A stretch of DNA of 64,000 nt from Bacteroidia bacterium (GTDB lineage Bacteria > Bacteroidota > Bacteroidia > AKYH767-A > OLB10), in assembly GCA_016788065.1 (NCBI GenBank), contig JAEUTI010000087.1, positions 1 to 64,000 of the forward strand, given 5' to 3'. The translations under genes were made by a program, and so were the position numbers. Positions within the stretch are counted from its first letter, which is position 1. Each line of letters begins with the position of its first letter. A model generated the notes under the pieces. The model ran no database searches, had not been told where the DNA came from, and worked only from the letters and a program-made list of their open reading frames with translations. Positions 1 through 7,951 of the stretch are shown here, one piece after another.

Positions 1-1493
1 TCGATTTTTTGGCCGTAATCGGAGTAGAAGGAGAGTTGGAGGGTGCTGTTGAATGGATTGTTTCTGATGATCAGGTTATCGCCATTTAAGCCTACACCAG
101 GGTCAATGCCGCCAAGAATGAGACAGGCTAGTGGGAAATCAGGGATTCCGTACCCTAACAAGGAATCGGGGCTGGTAAACTGGCTGGCGCTTTGTTGAAT
201 GGCGTTTATGATTTCCATGTTGGTGGCATTCGGGTGGCATTGCCACAGGGTTGCAACCATTCCTGCCATTAGGGGCGAGGAGAAGGAGGTTCCATTCGCA
301 GGGAAGGTTCCGGTGCCATTGAAGGGATCCGAGACAATGGTCTGCGCGCCCTGAGCTGCAACGTTTGGTTTTATATCGCCATCAGAAGCCGGGCCTTTGC
401 CACTGAAGCTTGCATACAATGAGGTTGCATCAACTGCACCGACACAAAGGATGCTATCGGCATCGGAAGGGGCACTGATTCTAAACCACGAACCGTTTCC
501 TTCATTGCCGGCACTGTTACAAACTACAATTCCTTTGGAAGCTGCAATATCTGCTGCTCTTGAAATAGGAGTGGTGTTTCCATCTAAATCGGCATAGCTG
601 TGATCTTGCGTAGGATCATCGAAACGGGTATAACCCAACGAAGAGTTTATGATATCGGCACCGGCACTGTCGGCATATTCTGCAGCAGCAGCCCAGTTGT
701 ATTCTTCAATGATTGCTTCTGCAGGTGCATTTTCAGAGCGGAGCAGGAGGTAAGAGGCTCCCGGAGCGGTTCCAATGATAGTGCCCGGCTGATAGCCTCC
801 CATAACGGATAAAACCATGCTTCCATGCCAGTCATCTTCAAAGACACTTGCATTTCCATCAACAAAATCCCAGGTAGCAAGAATTCGGTTCGAATTGAAC
901 AAGCTATCGAATACCGGCATCGCATCGGCATTTAAAAATCCTGCATCTAAAACAGCAATAATTTTACCTGCACCGGTGTATCCATTGTCATGCATCTGAT
1001 CACCTTTCAACATATTTACCTGATTGAAAGCAGTACCATAATTGAGTGATGAAACTCTTTCATTGGCAACAGGTGCAGGACCTTTATAACGTATCTTTTC
1101 GAGATCAAATTTGGGCTCTGTGGTTACCGGCGCTCCGATACGACCTACTTCAGTGGATGAAGCCACATAAGGCAGCGCATTGATTGCAGTAAGCACTCCC
1201 GGATTTGCAACCTCAACCGTAACGGAATTAAACCAGCGGGAAGTATTCAGAATAGTTGCTCCCGTTCCGGCAACTCCTGTGAGGTATGCAGGGTTAACAG
1301 GGAAGTCTTGTTGCGTCACTGCAATATTTTGAGCCTGTCGGCGCTGAATAGCCTTTGCAGACAAATAAGCCGAAGGATTACCTACTGAGTAGGGTGAGTT
1401 GTTTTTATCGGTGAAAAATACCACATAACGGTCTTGTGCAAAACCGGTGGCAACAGTGAACATACACAGGAGCAGGAGTACTTGTTTTTTCAT
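1..1493 (-). CDS. secreted subtilisin-family (S8) serine protease, C-terminus cut by window edge
   Basis: The reading frame is open from an ATG at 1493 to the window edge, so only the first 497 residues are visible. Residues 1-19 form a signal peptide ending at FAQ, so the product is exported. The catalytic triad is readable: Asp183 in AVLDAGF, His223 in DDWHGS and Ser403 in NGTSFSSP, with the oxyanion-hole region around INSSLGY. The part after the catalytic domain (IIRNNPFNSTLQLSFYSDYG) looks like the start of a T9SS type A sorting domain, but its end lies outside the window. The stop of the upstream lipoprotein gene lies 6 nt before this ATG, so the two are probably co-transcribed. Family and triad are clear; the substrate is unknown. 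Confidence 0.9.
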   Translation of the reverse strand, partial: MKKQVLLLLCMFTVATGFAQDRYVVFFTDKNNSPYSVGNPSAYLSAKAIQRRQAQNIAVTQQDFPVNPAYLTGVAGTGATILNTSRWFNSVTVEVANPGVLTAINALPYVASSTEVGRIGAPVTTEPKFDLEKIRYKGPAPVANERVSSLNYGTAFNQVNMLKGDQMHDNGYTGAGKIIAVLDAGFLNADAMPVFDSLFNSNRILATWDFVDGNASVFEDDWHGSMVLSVMGGYQPGTIIGTAPGASYLLLRSENAPAEAIIEEYNWAAAAEYADSAGADIINSSLGYTRFDDPTQDHSYADLDGNTTPISRAADIAASKGIVVCNSAGNEGNGSWFRISAPSDADSILCVGAVDATSLYASFSGKGPASDGDIKPNVAAQGAQTIVSDPFNGTGTFPANGTSFSSPLMAGMVATLWQCHPNATNMEIINAIQQSASQFTSPDSLLGYGIPDFPLACLILGGIDPGVGLNGDNLIIRNNPFNSTLQLSFYSDYGQKI

Positions 1494-1499
1494 GATTTA

Positions 1500-2189
1500 T
1501 CAGTTTGTCCAGGAAACTATGGTTTGTGTAAACAGCCTTTGTGCTTTTACACCGGGATTATTAGGGTTGGTATAGTCTTTTTCGATGTGAATTTGTTGCT
1601 TATATACCAAACCAACACCGGTTGCATATTGTTCAATTTCATAATCTTTTCCGATAAAAGTATCCTCATCACGCTGCAAAACCGTCAGTGTGGAGTCGAA
1701 TGTAATGCCGTTTATCACTTCCGTACTGTTTAAACCGGTTATTTCATAGGTTTGAGATTCCAGCACATTCAGGGAGTTTCCATCCCAGGTAGCACCAAAT
1801 CCTAAAGGGAAAACCATTTTCACATAGGGAACGTTTTCTTCTTTCTTTTCAACTCTGGTGGTAGTTAAGTTGGAAGTCCACACATCGGCAATCACCCATG
1901 GGTCATTTGCATCGAGGCGGGTATACCTTTCCAGGCGCTGGGTTGGACGACCCTGATTATCGTTAAAAACAGATTCAACTACTTCCTTGATTTGGTAGTA
2001 GGTGGTATCCTCGGCACCGGAAAAATCATCTTTGGTGATGAGTAAGGCATCATAAATTTGTTCGTGACCAACATTCACAGGAAAGTAGCTATAGATGAGT
2101 CCCGAAGGTGTTTTATCGGAATCATCATCTTTACAACCCTGAAAGATGGAAGCAGCAGCAAGTAAAAGTATCCAGACCGATTTTTTCAT
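1500..2189 (-). CDS. hypothetical lipoprotein, 229 aa
   Basis: The N-terminus MKKSVWILLLAAASIFQGC is a lipoprotein signal with a lipobox ending at Cys19, followed by an acidic stretch (KDDDSDK) common on exported Bacteroidota lipoproteins. The mature part has no catalytic motif that I recognise. It is rich in beta-prone segments and contains YFPVNVGHEQIYD, reminiscent of Bacteroidota lipoproteins of unknown function. It sits between mnmA and the S8 protease on the same strand, with 5 nt to mnmA and 6 nt to the protease, so a single transcript is likely. Confidence 0.75.
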   Translation of the reverse strand: MKKSVWILLLAAASIFQGCKDDDSDKTPSGLIYSYFPVNVGHEQIYDALLITKDDFSGAEDTTYYQIKEVVESVFNDNQGRPTQRLERYTRLDANDPWVIADVWTSNLTTTRVEKKEENVPYVKMVFPLGFGATWDGNSLNVLESQTYEITGLNSTEVINGITFDSTLTVLQRDEDTFIGKDYEIEQYATGVGLVYKQQIHIEKDYTNPNNPGVKAQRLFTQTIVSWTN

Positions 2190-2194
2190 AAGTT

Positions 2195-3283
2195 TTATTT
2201 TAAAATAAATCCACCTCCGATCACATCCTGATCTTCATAGAAAACCGCACTTTGCCCGGGAGCAACCGCAGTCACATTTTTATGAAATACGACTCTCGCG
2301 AGATTATCGTGCAAACTGATAGTTGAGTTAGTGCCGGGGTCTTTATATCTGATTTTGGTGAGGGCTTCCATTTCGCCATCAATATGTCCGTATTTAATCA
2401 GATTTAAATTGCGAACCCACATTTCTTTCTTTTCCAGTTCTTCAAAACTACCCAATATTACCGTGTTGGTTTCAGGAACTATTTTGGTAACATACATCGG
2501 TTCTCCGAATGCAACTTCCAGGCCTTTACGTTGGCCAATGGTATAGAATGGATAACCTTTATGTTTCCCCAATACTTTGCCTTCAGATGTAGTAAAATTA
2601 CCTCCTGCAACCTGTTCTTCCAAACCGTTTACCCGATGTTTCAGGAAAGCCCTGTAATCGTTGTCGGGTACAAAGCAAATTTCATAGCTTTCACTCTTAT
2701 TGGCGAGTTCATGAAATCCCCAGTCGGCAGCCATTTTACGGATAGCCGTTTTTTCAAATCCACCAATAGGGAAACGGGTTTTAGCAAGCAGATCCTGTGA
2801 AAGTCCCCAAAGCACATAGCTTTGATCTTTGTTATTATCGACACCCTTGGAAACCACATACCGGTTGTTTTCCTTGCGGATTTGCGCATAATGTCCGGTA
2901 GCAATAAACTCACAATCGAGCATTTCGGCGCGTTTGTAAAGTGCTTCCCATTTGATGTGCGTATTGCACAAGACACAAGGGTTTGGGGTGCGACCGGCCA
3001 GATATTCATCCACAAAATTGTCGATTACTGCATCGCCAAATTCACTTCGAATGTCGAGGATATAATGATGAAAACCCCTGTCGACAGCAATAGAACGGGC
3101 ATCGTTAATAGAATCCAGACTGCAACAGCCGGTTTCTTTTTTGGAGGTACCAGATGAAGCATAATCCCATGTTTTCATGGTTATTCCAACCACTTCATAG
3201 CCTTCTTCATGCAAAAGCATAGCAGCCACCGAACTATCGATGCCGCCACTCATGGCTACTAATATTTTTCCGTGTTTACTCAA
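2195..3283 (-). CDS. mnmA: tRNA-specific 2-thiouridylase MnmA
   Basis: MnmA thiolates U34 of Lys, Glu and Gln tRNAs, activating the uridine with ATP and receiving sulfur as a persulfide. The PP-loop ATP site SGGIDSS lies close to the N-terminus. The two catalytic cysteines are in NPCVLCN and in YEICFVPDN, about 97 residues apart as in the family. The C-terminal beta-barrel region (GQSAVFYEDQDVIGGG) is intact. I place the start at the TTG at 3283, giving a product beginning MSKHGKILVAMSGG. A longer TTG start at 3310 falls inside a TACCTTTG promoter box (3308-3315), so it should not be in the mRNA. About 362 residues, normal for the family. Confidence 0.93.
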   Translation of the reverse strand: MSKHGKILVAMSGGIDSSVAAMLLHEEGYEVVGITMKTWDYASSGTSKKETGCCSLDSINDARSIAVDRGFHHYILDIRSEFGDAVIDNFVDEYLAGRTPNPCVLCNTHIKWEALYKRAEMLDCEFIATGHYAQIRKENNRYVVSKGVDNNKDQSYVLWGLSQDLLAKTRFPIGGFEKTAIRKMAADWGFHELANKSESYEICFVPDNDYRAFLKHRVNGLEEQVAGGNFTTSEGKVLGKHKGYPFYTIGQRKGLEVAFGEPMYVTKIVPETNTVILGSFEELEKKEMWVRNLNLIKYGHIDGEMEALTKIRYKDPGTNSTISLHDNLARVVFHKNVTAVAPGQSAVFYEDQDVIGGGFILK

Positions 3284-3307
3284 TTTGTCAGGGCTATTGC
3301 CAACCAA

Positions 3308-3315
3308 CAAAGGTA
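3308..3315 (-). promoter_or_regulatory. -7 box of the mnmA promoter
   Basis: On the minus strand this reads TACCTTTG, an exact match to the Bacteroidota -7 consensus TAnnTTTG. Transcription would start near 3301, leaving a leader of about 18 nt before the TTG start at 3283. No clean -33 TTTG is seen, only a T-rich stretch near 3330. Confidence 0.5.
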
Positions 3316-3342
3316 AGCATTTTCAGCATAAAAAGCTACCCC

Positions 3343-4056
3343 TTATTGCTGTTGAAGCGCGCCGTAACGGTATGTTTCTGACGAATCCCTGACACCGTTC
3401 TCATTGAGGTAGAGCCATTCACCTTCTTTCAGACCATTTTTGTACTGCCCTTTAATGTAGGGTTTGCCGTTCATATGGAAATGCACAATGGTTCCTTCAA
3501 AAGTATCGGCTTTGTACCTGCCATCCACTTTTATGCTTCCATTGGTAAAATAACGCTTGATTGGTCCTTCTTTTAGTCCGTTTACATAGGTGATTTCATC
3601 CGAAATTTTGCCGGTGGGATAAAAGGTTTTCCAAACACCATGAGCTTTGCCCAGTTTGTAGTTTTCAATGGCTGTCAGCAGGGTATCGTTTTCACTGTAA
3701 TAGTTCCAGGTGCTGTCTTTTTCCTGGTTGATATACTTCCCGACAGCCTTAATCTTACCATTCTCCCAGTAGCTGGTCATTCGGGCAGTTTTACCATCGG
3801 CACTGTTCACCAAAACTGCCTGTTTTTTCCCCGATTTGTAAAAGGTATTCGTATTGCCCTGAGGTTTTCCATTCTTGAAAATAGTCTCCGAAAAGAGTTG
3901 ATCGTTATCGTAATAACGCCTCCATGGTCCCTGTTTCAACCCTTTGGCATCGGTCCGGTTAATGGTATCACCTTTGAAGATTTTATAGGTTTGAGCCTCC
4001 ACTGAAATAACATGGAAAGCTATCATCAGTCCGGCCAGAAGCATTACTTTTTTCAT
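3343..4056 (-). CDS. exported MORN / YwqK-type repeat protein
   Basis: A 237-residue protein with a signal peptide (cleavage likely after EAQ, residue 22). The rest is a series of about eight repeats of the pattern NG..-.G.W..Y...G....-...Y.NG, for example NGKPQGN, NGLKEGPIKRYFTNG and NGLKEGEWLYLNENG. These are the MORN-like repeats annotated as toxin-antitoxin YwqK family antitoxin in Bacteroidota. The name comes from sequence similarity and does not establish a toxin-antitoxin role. The protein is probably periplasmic or surface-associated and structural. A TAAATTTG box lies at 4061-4068 on this strand, very close to the ATG. Confidence 0.8.
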   Translation of the reverse strand: MKKVMLLAGLMIAFHVISVEAQTYKIFKGDTINRTDAKGLKQGPWRRYYDNDQLFSETIFKNGKPQGNTNTFYKSGKKQAVLVNSADGKTARMTSYWENGKIKAVGKYINQEKDSTWNYYSENDTLLTAIENYKLGKAHGVWKTFYPTGKISDEITYVNGLKEGPIKRYFTNGSIKVDGRYKADTFEGTIVHFHMNGKPYIKGQYKNGLKEGEWLYLNENGVRDSSETYRYGALQQQ

Positions 4057-4223
4057 AAGGCAAATTTACAATTTCGTGGGAATGATGGAGAGAAGCAGGT
4101 TATTATTCTTCTTCATGGTTTTGCTGGGATTTTCAGACTACAACTCATTCTAATAGCCGATGTTGCGTGTCAGTGTTTCCTTTTATAGTCAAGTGATTGA
4201 TTTTGTGGTTATTATAATAGCAA

Positions 4224-4239
4224 TTCACTCAAAAGTAAA
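4224..4239. promoter_or_regulatory. upstream imperfect operator of the toxin-antitoxin-chaperone module
   Basis: The 16-bp site TTCACTCAAAAGTAAA shares its arms (TTCACT ... AGTnAA) with the perfect palindrome at 4298-4313. Its centre lies 74 bp upstream of that site, close to seven helical turns. It sits just upstream of the -33 box. It is probably a second, weaker binding site for the XRE antitoxin. Confidence 0.5.
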
Positions 4240-4255
4240 ATTATTGGTTAAATTA

Positions 4256-4287
4256 TTTGCATTTAGTGCTATTTATTTATATATTTG
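4256..4287 (+). promoter_or_regulatory. Bacteroidota sigma promoter for the toxin-antitoxin-chaperone operon
   Basis: TTTG at 4256-4259 and TATATTTG at 4280-4287 are separated by 20 nt, matching the consensus TTTG-N19/20-TAnnTTTG. Transcription would begin near 4294, immediately before the palindrome at 4298-4313 and about 65 nt upstream of the toxin GTG start. Confidence 0.65.
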
Positions 4288-4297
4288 CGACATAAAA

Positions 4298-4313
4298 TTC
4301 ACTTATAAGTGAA
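4298..4313. promoter_or_regulatory. perfect 16-bp palindromic operator
   Basis: TTCACTTATAAGTGAA is a perfect inverted repeat. It begins about 11 nt downstream of the -7 box, across the expected transcription start, which suits autorepression by the XRE antitoxin encoded in the same operon. Confidence 0.65.
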
Positions 4314-4358
4314 ACGTTTTTCAAGAATTTTCGTCTATTTTAACCTGGAATAAGCAAA

Positions 4359-4868
4359 GTGAACTACGAAATTGTCGAAATGGAACCATTCAGCGGCAGC
4401 GAAGCAAAAGTTTACTCTATCATTCCTCAGGGTGAAGAAGAAACGCTGTTTAATAAGTTTGTAGATGAAAATAAGGTAGCATACAAGGATGAGATAAAAG
4501 ACATACTCAAACGATTAATGCAAATCGGTCATACAACCGGAGCAAGAGACAGTTTCTTTAAACACGAAGGAGATAAGGAGTTTCTTAGAAAATTTGGGAA
4601 TTACGTTTGGGCATTGTTTGATGATAAAGAAAAAAAATTGAGATTGTACTGTATCAGGTTTGCAAATGTGGCAATAATACTTGGGGGTGGAGGATACAAG
4701 GACAAGTCTGTTAGAAAGTGGCAAGATGACAAAAAGTTGTCTGAGGAAGTAAGAAAAGTAATGGCTTATGCTGAAAGTATACTAAAGCAGTTGGATGATG
4801 GCGATTTATATTGGTCGGCAGACAGAACAGAATTAGAAGGAAACTTAAAAAACTACGACAATGAGTGA
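4359..4868 (+). CDS. RelE/HigB-like type II toxin
   Basis: A 169-residue cytoplasmic protein, first gene of a three-gene operon, with a GTG start (an ATG at 4380 is an alternative). The core at residues 45-145 resembles the RelE/HigB/Gp49 toxin fold: a helical segment (KDEIKDILKRLMQIGHTTGA), then strands ending in KKLRLYCIRFANVAIILGGGG and a charged helix. Family members are usually ribosome-dependent mRNA interferases; I did not identify catalytic residues with confidence. The stop overlaps the antitoxin ATG by 8 nt, the usual translational coupling, and toxin-first order is typical of HigBA. The function is inferred from fold pattern plus context. A residual possibility is a non-toxic RelE-like protein. 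Confidence 0.75.
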   Translation: MNYEIVEMEPFSGSEAKVYSIIPQGEEETLFNKFVDENKVAYKDEIKDILKRLMQIGHTTGARDSFFKHEGDKEFLRKFGNYVWALFDDKEKKLRLYCIRFANVAIILGGGGYKDKSVRKWQDDKKLSEEVRKVMAYAESILKQLDDGDLYWSADRTELEGNLKNYDNE

Positions 4869-5319
4869 AGTAACCAAAGCAAGAAAATATAACAGCTCAA
4901 AACTGCAAGAGTTGTTAGATGAAGTTACTCCATTAGAAATGGAGCAAACTAAGAACAAAATGCAACTTGCTGCCCGTATTGAAGATCTTATGATAGCTAA
5001 AGGGTGGAATAAGTCGCAGTTTGCAGAAAAAGTTGGAAAGAACCCATCTGAAATAACTAAATGGCTGAGCGGAACTCAGAATTTTACGATTGATGTGTTA
5101 ACTGAGGTAGCGTTTACACTTGGAGTTGAATTAACAGCTTTGTTAGGAAAACAGCAGATTCAGGTTATTTACCGGAAAAAAATTGTGGTTAAATCGGTTG
5201 CTACTCCAACTGCGATAAGAATAACGACACCGTATGAGCAAGGAACAGATGTTTTCGGGACTTGTTTCTTCACAAGTCAGGGAGCAAAGTCATCTTATTC
5301 ACAAAAACGTCAAGCATAA
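4861..5319 (+). CDS. XRE-family (HigA-like) antitoxin with long C-terminal extension
   Basis: A 152-residue protein. Residues 38-96 are a helix-turn-helix domain of the XRE type, with NKSQFAEKVGKNPSEITKWL as the recognition region followed by SGTQNFTIDVLTEV. It should bind the toxin and repress the operon through the palindromes at 4224 and 4298. Residues 98-152 form an extra tail (from KQQIQVIYRKK) outside the DNA-binding domain. In mycobacterial toxin-antitoxin-chaperone systems such a tail (ChAD) is unstable and is recognised by the SecB-like chaperone. Here the tail and the chaperone gene occur together, which supports the same arrangement. ChAD function is inferred. Confidence 0.85.
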   Translation: MSEVTKARKYNSSKLQELLDEVTPLEMEQTKNKMQLAARIEDLMIAKGWNKSQFAEKVGKNPSEITKWLSGTQNFTIDVLTEVAFTLGVELTALLGKQQIQVIYRKKIVVKSVATPTAIRITTPYEQGTDVFGTCFFTSQGAKSSYSQKRQA

Positions 5320-5320
5320 A

Positions 5321-5773
5321 ATGACTAAAATTGAAAATATAGATTTCGATTTTGAAATACAAATAGTAGCAATCGAGTTATTAAGTAGCTCATTGAATTT
5401 GCCTGGCAATCCTAATACACCGGCAGTCAACTTTAGTTTCAACATAAGTGTTGAAAGTCGTGCAGATGCAGTCAATAAGTATGTGTTTGTGATTGTACAT
5501 GTTGAAATCAAAAATGACGTCCATGTTGTAGTTGGTTCATTGTCGGTAAGTTGCATTTTTGAAATTTTAAACTTTGAAGATGTAATAAAAGTTGAAGCAG
5601 ACGGTAAAGTAAATATTCCTCCGCGCTTGATAGAAACACTCAACATTATTTCTGTTTCTACCACCAGAGGTGTTATGTTCTCCACCTTCAAAGGAACATT
5701 ATTACATGGTGCTGTTCTTCCAATTATAGACCCAAAGCAATTTCAGGTCGGTGGACAAAATTTAGAAAAGTAA
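5321..5773 (+). CDS. SecB-like chaperone of a toxin-antitoxin-chaperone (TAC) module
   Basis: I choose the ATG at 5321, one nucleotide after the antitoxin stop. It gives 150 residues, the usual SecB size; the longer frame from 5234 runs through the antitoxin tail. The sequence follows the SecB pattern: FEIQIVAIELLSSSLN at the start, paired strands (FSFNISVESR, YVFVIVHVEIKND), then a region near ISVSTTRGVMFSTFKGT and the closing LPIIDPKQF resembling the LP.V.P segment of SecB. General SecB is uncommon in this phylum, and SecB-like genes beside HigBA are the hallmark of TAC systems. The product should bind and stabilise the antitoxin. Identification is by pattern, without a profile search. Confidence 0.72.
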   Translation: MTKIENIDFDFEIQIVAIELLSSSLNLPGNPNTPAVNFSFNISVESRADAVNKYVFVIVHVEIKNDVHVVVGSLSVSCIFEILNFEDVIKVEADGKVNIPPRLIETLNIISVSTTRGVMFSTFKGTLLHGAVLPIIDPKQFQVGGQNLEK

Positions 5774-5796
5774 CAAATGTTTTAATGAAAATCAAT

Positions 5797-6957
5797 TTAC
5801 TTTTTTCCTAAACCCCGGTACAAATCATCCAGAGCTTTTACCATGGCGGTCCATGAAAAAGTCTTTGACGTTTGAGCCACGCCCTGACGAAGTGAATCTT
5901 CGCGTTTATTTTGGAAGAAATCGGTTATAGCCGATGCAATAGAGCCGGAATCGACTTCCGTCACATAGCCGGCAATTCCGTTGGGAACTATTTCGGGCAA
6001 ACCGCCTACATTGGTCACTATCATAGGCACACCAAAGTGATAGGCAATCTGGGTTACTCCGCTTTGTGTGGCATCGCGATAAGGCTGAACCACCAGTGAA
6101 GAGGCACCAAAATAAAACCTGACTTGTTCCTTAGGAATATAGTGACCGTGAATGATTACTTTATCTTCAATACCTGCCTGGCGAATTTGATTCACATACG
6201 CTTCCCGGTCATCGTAAAATTCTCCGGCAATCAGTAATCGCAGTTTTGGGTTGGATTGCGAAGCTTTTGCGAATGCATCAATCAGCAAATCGAGTCCCTT
6301 ATATTTTCGGATCAATCCGAAGAAGAGTAGGTAGTCGCAGGAGGGATCCAGTTTCAGTTCTTTCACAGATTGCTCCCGGCTGGCAACTGCTCCAAAGATA
6401 TTATACACCGGATGGGGTTGAAGTACCACCGGTTTTGTTTTGTCGAATGCCAGCAAATCGTTACGTACACTTTTGCTCATCACTAAAAAAGCATCACAAC
6501 TATTTATAAACCAATTAGTAAGGGGTTTGTCGAATGGCCTTTTTTCATGTGGAATGATGTTATCGGCAATGGCAATCACCTTAATTCCACTTGTTCCACG
6601 TTTCACAAGCCGGGCAATACTTCCCAAACAAGGACCCATCAGAGGTATCCAAAATCGGATGATGATGTAGTCGGGTTTTAATGCCCTGATTTTGGATGCA
6701 GCCTTCAGCCAGCTAAAGGGTTGGATGGAATTGATGAGGGTGGTGATTTTAATATCGCCGGGAGCGGTTTCATTTTCAGCAAATTGGGTGCTCCCCGGAT
6801 ATAAAAACGAAGGGTATTGCATGGAAAAGGAGATGATCTCACATTGATGACCTTCTTCATTCAGCGATCGACATAAAACCTCATTGAAATTGGCAATTCC
6901 GCCTTTCAGCGGATAGGCAGGACCAATGATGATGATATTTTTAGGCTGTGATGACAA
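5797..6957 (-). CDS. glycosyltransferase family 4 (GT-B fold)
   Basis: A 386-residue cytoplasmic GT-B enzyme that transfers a sugar from a nucleotide donor, probably for cell-surface polysaccharide or glycolipid. The N-terminal half has the glycine-rich acceptor loop (GPAYPLKGGIANFNEVL). The C-terminal half has LLFFGLIRKYKGLDLLIDA and the GT4 nucleotide-binding region ending in GLPEIV with the preceding SGVTQIAY. The start is a TTG at 6957; an in-frame stop just upstream leaves no ATG option. It is followed on the same strand by the dolichol-phosphate-mannose-synthase-like GT2 49 nt upstream. It converges with the TAC operon, which ends 23 nt away. Confidence 0.88.
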   Translation of the reverse strand: MSSQPKNIIIIGPAYPLKGGIANFNEVLCRSLNEEGHQCEIISFSMQYPSFLYPGSTQFAENETAPGDIKITTLINSIQPFSWLKAASKIRALKPDYIIIRFWIPLMGPCLGSIARLVKRGTSGIKVIAIADNIIPHEKRPFDKPLTNWFINSCDAFLVMSKSVRNDLLAFDKTKPVVLQPHPVYNIFGAVASREQSVKELKLDPSCDYLLFFGLIRKYKGLDLLIDAFAKASQSNPKLRLLIAGEFYDDREAYVNQIRQAGIEDKVIIHGHYIPKEQVRFYFGASSLVVQPYRDATQSGVTQIAYHFGVPMIVTNVGGLPEIVPNGIAGYVTEVDSGSIASAITDFFQNKREDSLRQGVAQTSKTFSWTAMVKALDDLYRGLGKK

Positions 6958-7006
6958 TCGTAGCGTTGGAATTTAGGATGCCATGAGATTGCTCCGGTGG
7001 CATGGG

Positions 7007-7951
7007 TCAGATTCGTTCAGAAACCTGGTATTGGTTTTTATCCGGTGAGGTGCGTGCAATGAGTTCGCCCAGAAAACCGGCGACAAATAACTGTGTTCCG
7101 ATTATCATCGCCAAAATTCCGAAATAGAACAACGGACGATCCGTCATATTGTAAATGTCAAAAAAGTACTTGTCGATTGCCAGTTTCAAAGCAATCCCAA
7201 ATCCTACGAGGAAGCTTAACGTGCCCAACAAACCAAAGAGGTGCATCGGCTTTTTCCCGAACTTAGAAACGAAGGTAATCGACAATAAATCGAGAAATCC
7301 GTTGATGAATCGTTCCCAGCCAAATTTGGTGTTGCCATATTTTCTGGCGCGGTGCTCGACTACTTTTTCCTCTATTTTTGAGAATCCGGCCCATTTAGCA
7401 ATCACCGGAATGTAACGGTGCATTTCGCCGTATACCTCGATGCTTTTGACCACATCGGAACGATAAGCTTTCAGTCCGCAATTAAAATCATGCAGGTTAT
7501 GAATGCCACTCATTTTGCGGGTGGCCCAATTGAATAATCGGGTAGGGATGGTCTTTGACAACGGATCATGGCGCTTCTTCTTCCAGCCGCTGATTAGGTC
7601 ATTGCCATCGTGTACAATCATTTTATACAGATCCGGAATTTCATCCGGGCTGTCCTGTAAATCGGCATCCATAGTAATGACCACAGTTCCGTTTGCAATT
7701 GAAAATCCTTCATTCAGGGCAGCCGACTTCCCATAATTTCTGCGAAAGCGAATACCCCGGATGTTAGAATTGGAACCGGAAAGCTGTTTGATAGTATCCC
7801 AGCTTTTATCCTTACTGCCATCGTCAACTAGAATGATTTCGTAGCTAAAAAGATTGGCATCCATTACTTTAGAAATCCAGGCCGTTAACTCAGGAAGCGA
7901 TTCCTGCTCATTGAAAAGAGGTACTACCACCGAAATATCTGGCTTTGTCAT
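7007..7951 (-). CDS. GT2 family glycosyltransferase, DPM1/ArnC-like, with two C-terminal membrane helices
   Basis: A 314-residue membrane-associated GT-A enzyme. The N-terminus SVVVPLFNEQESLPEL and the donor/metal motif ITMDADLQDSPDEI are typical of the undecaprenyl- or dolichyl-phosphate glycosyltransferase branch. Two hydrophobic segments at about 233-258 and 270-300 anchor it in the inner membrane. Enzymes of this type load a sugar onto polyprenyl phosphate for surface glycan assembly. The ATG overlaps the TGA of the DUF4199 gene by 4 nt, so the two are translationally coupled. This pairing recurs in Bacteroidota as far as I recall. Confidence 0.9.
   Translation of the reverse strand: MTKPDISVVVPLFNEQESLPELTAWISKVMDANLFSYEIILVDDGSKDKSWDTIKQLSGSNSNIRGIRFRRNYGKSAALNEGFSIANGTVVITMDADLQDSPDEIPDLYKMIVHDGNDLISGWKKKRHDPLSKTIPTRLFNWATRKMSGIHNLHDFNCGLKAYRSDVVKSIEVYGEMHRYIPVIAKWAGFSKIEEKVVEHRARKYGNTKFGWERFINGFLDLLSITFVSKFGKKPMHLFGLLGTLSFLVGFGIALKLAIDKYFFDIYNMTDRPLFYFGILAMIIGTQLFVAGFLGELIARTSPDKNQYQVSERI

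Noticed and set aside
3284-3310. N-terminal extension of mnmA from the TTG at 3310
   Set aside because: The TTG lies inside a TACCTTTG promoter box and the added residues do not match the family. The TTG at 3283 gives the expected MSKHGK-type beginning.
3343-4056. Antitoxin role for the MORN-type repeat protein
   Set aside because: The YwqK antitoxin label is only a database name for the repeat. The protein has a signal peptide and no partner toxin gene next to it.
5234-5320. N-terminal extension of the SecB-like gene into the antitoxin gene
   Set aside because: The extension overlaps the antitoxin tail in another frame. An ATG directly after the antitoxin stop gives the normal SecB length and fold start.
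4224-5773. Prophage or integrative element around the TAC genes
   Set aside because: No integrase, transposase, att-like direct repeats or phage genes are visible; housekeeping genes continue on both sides.
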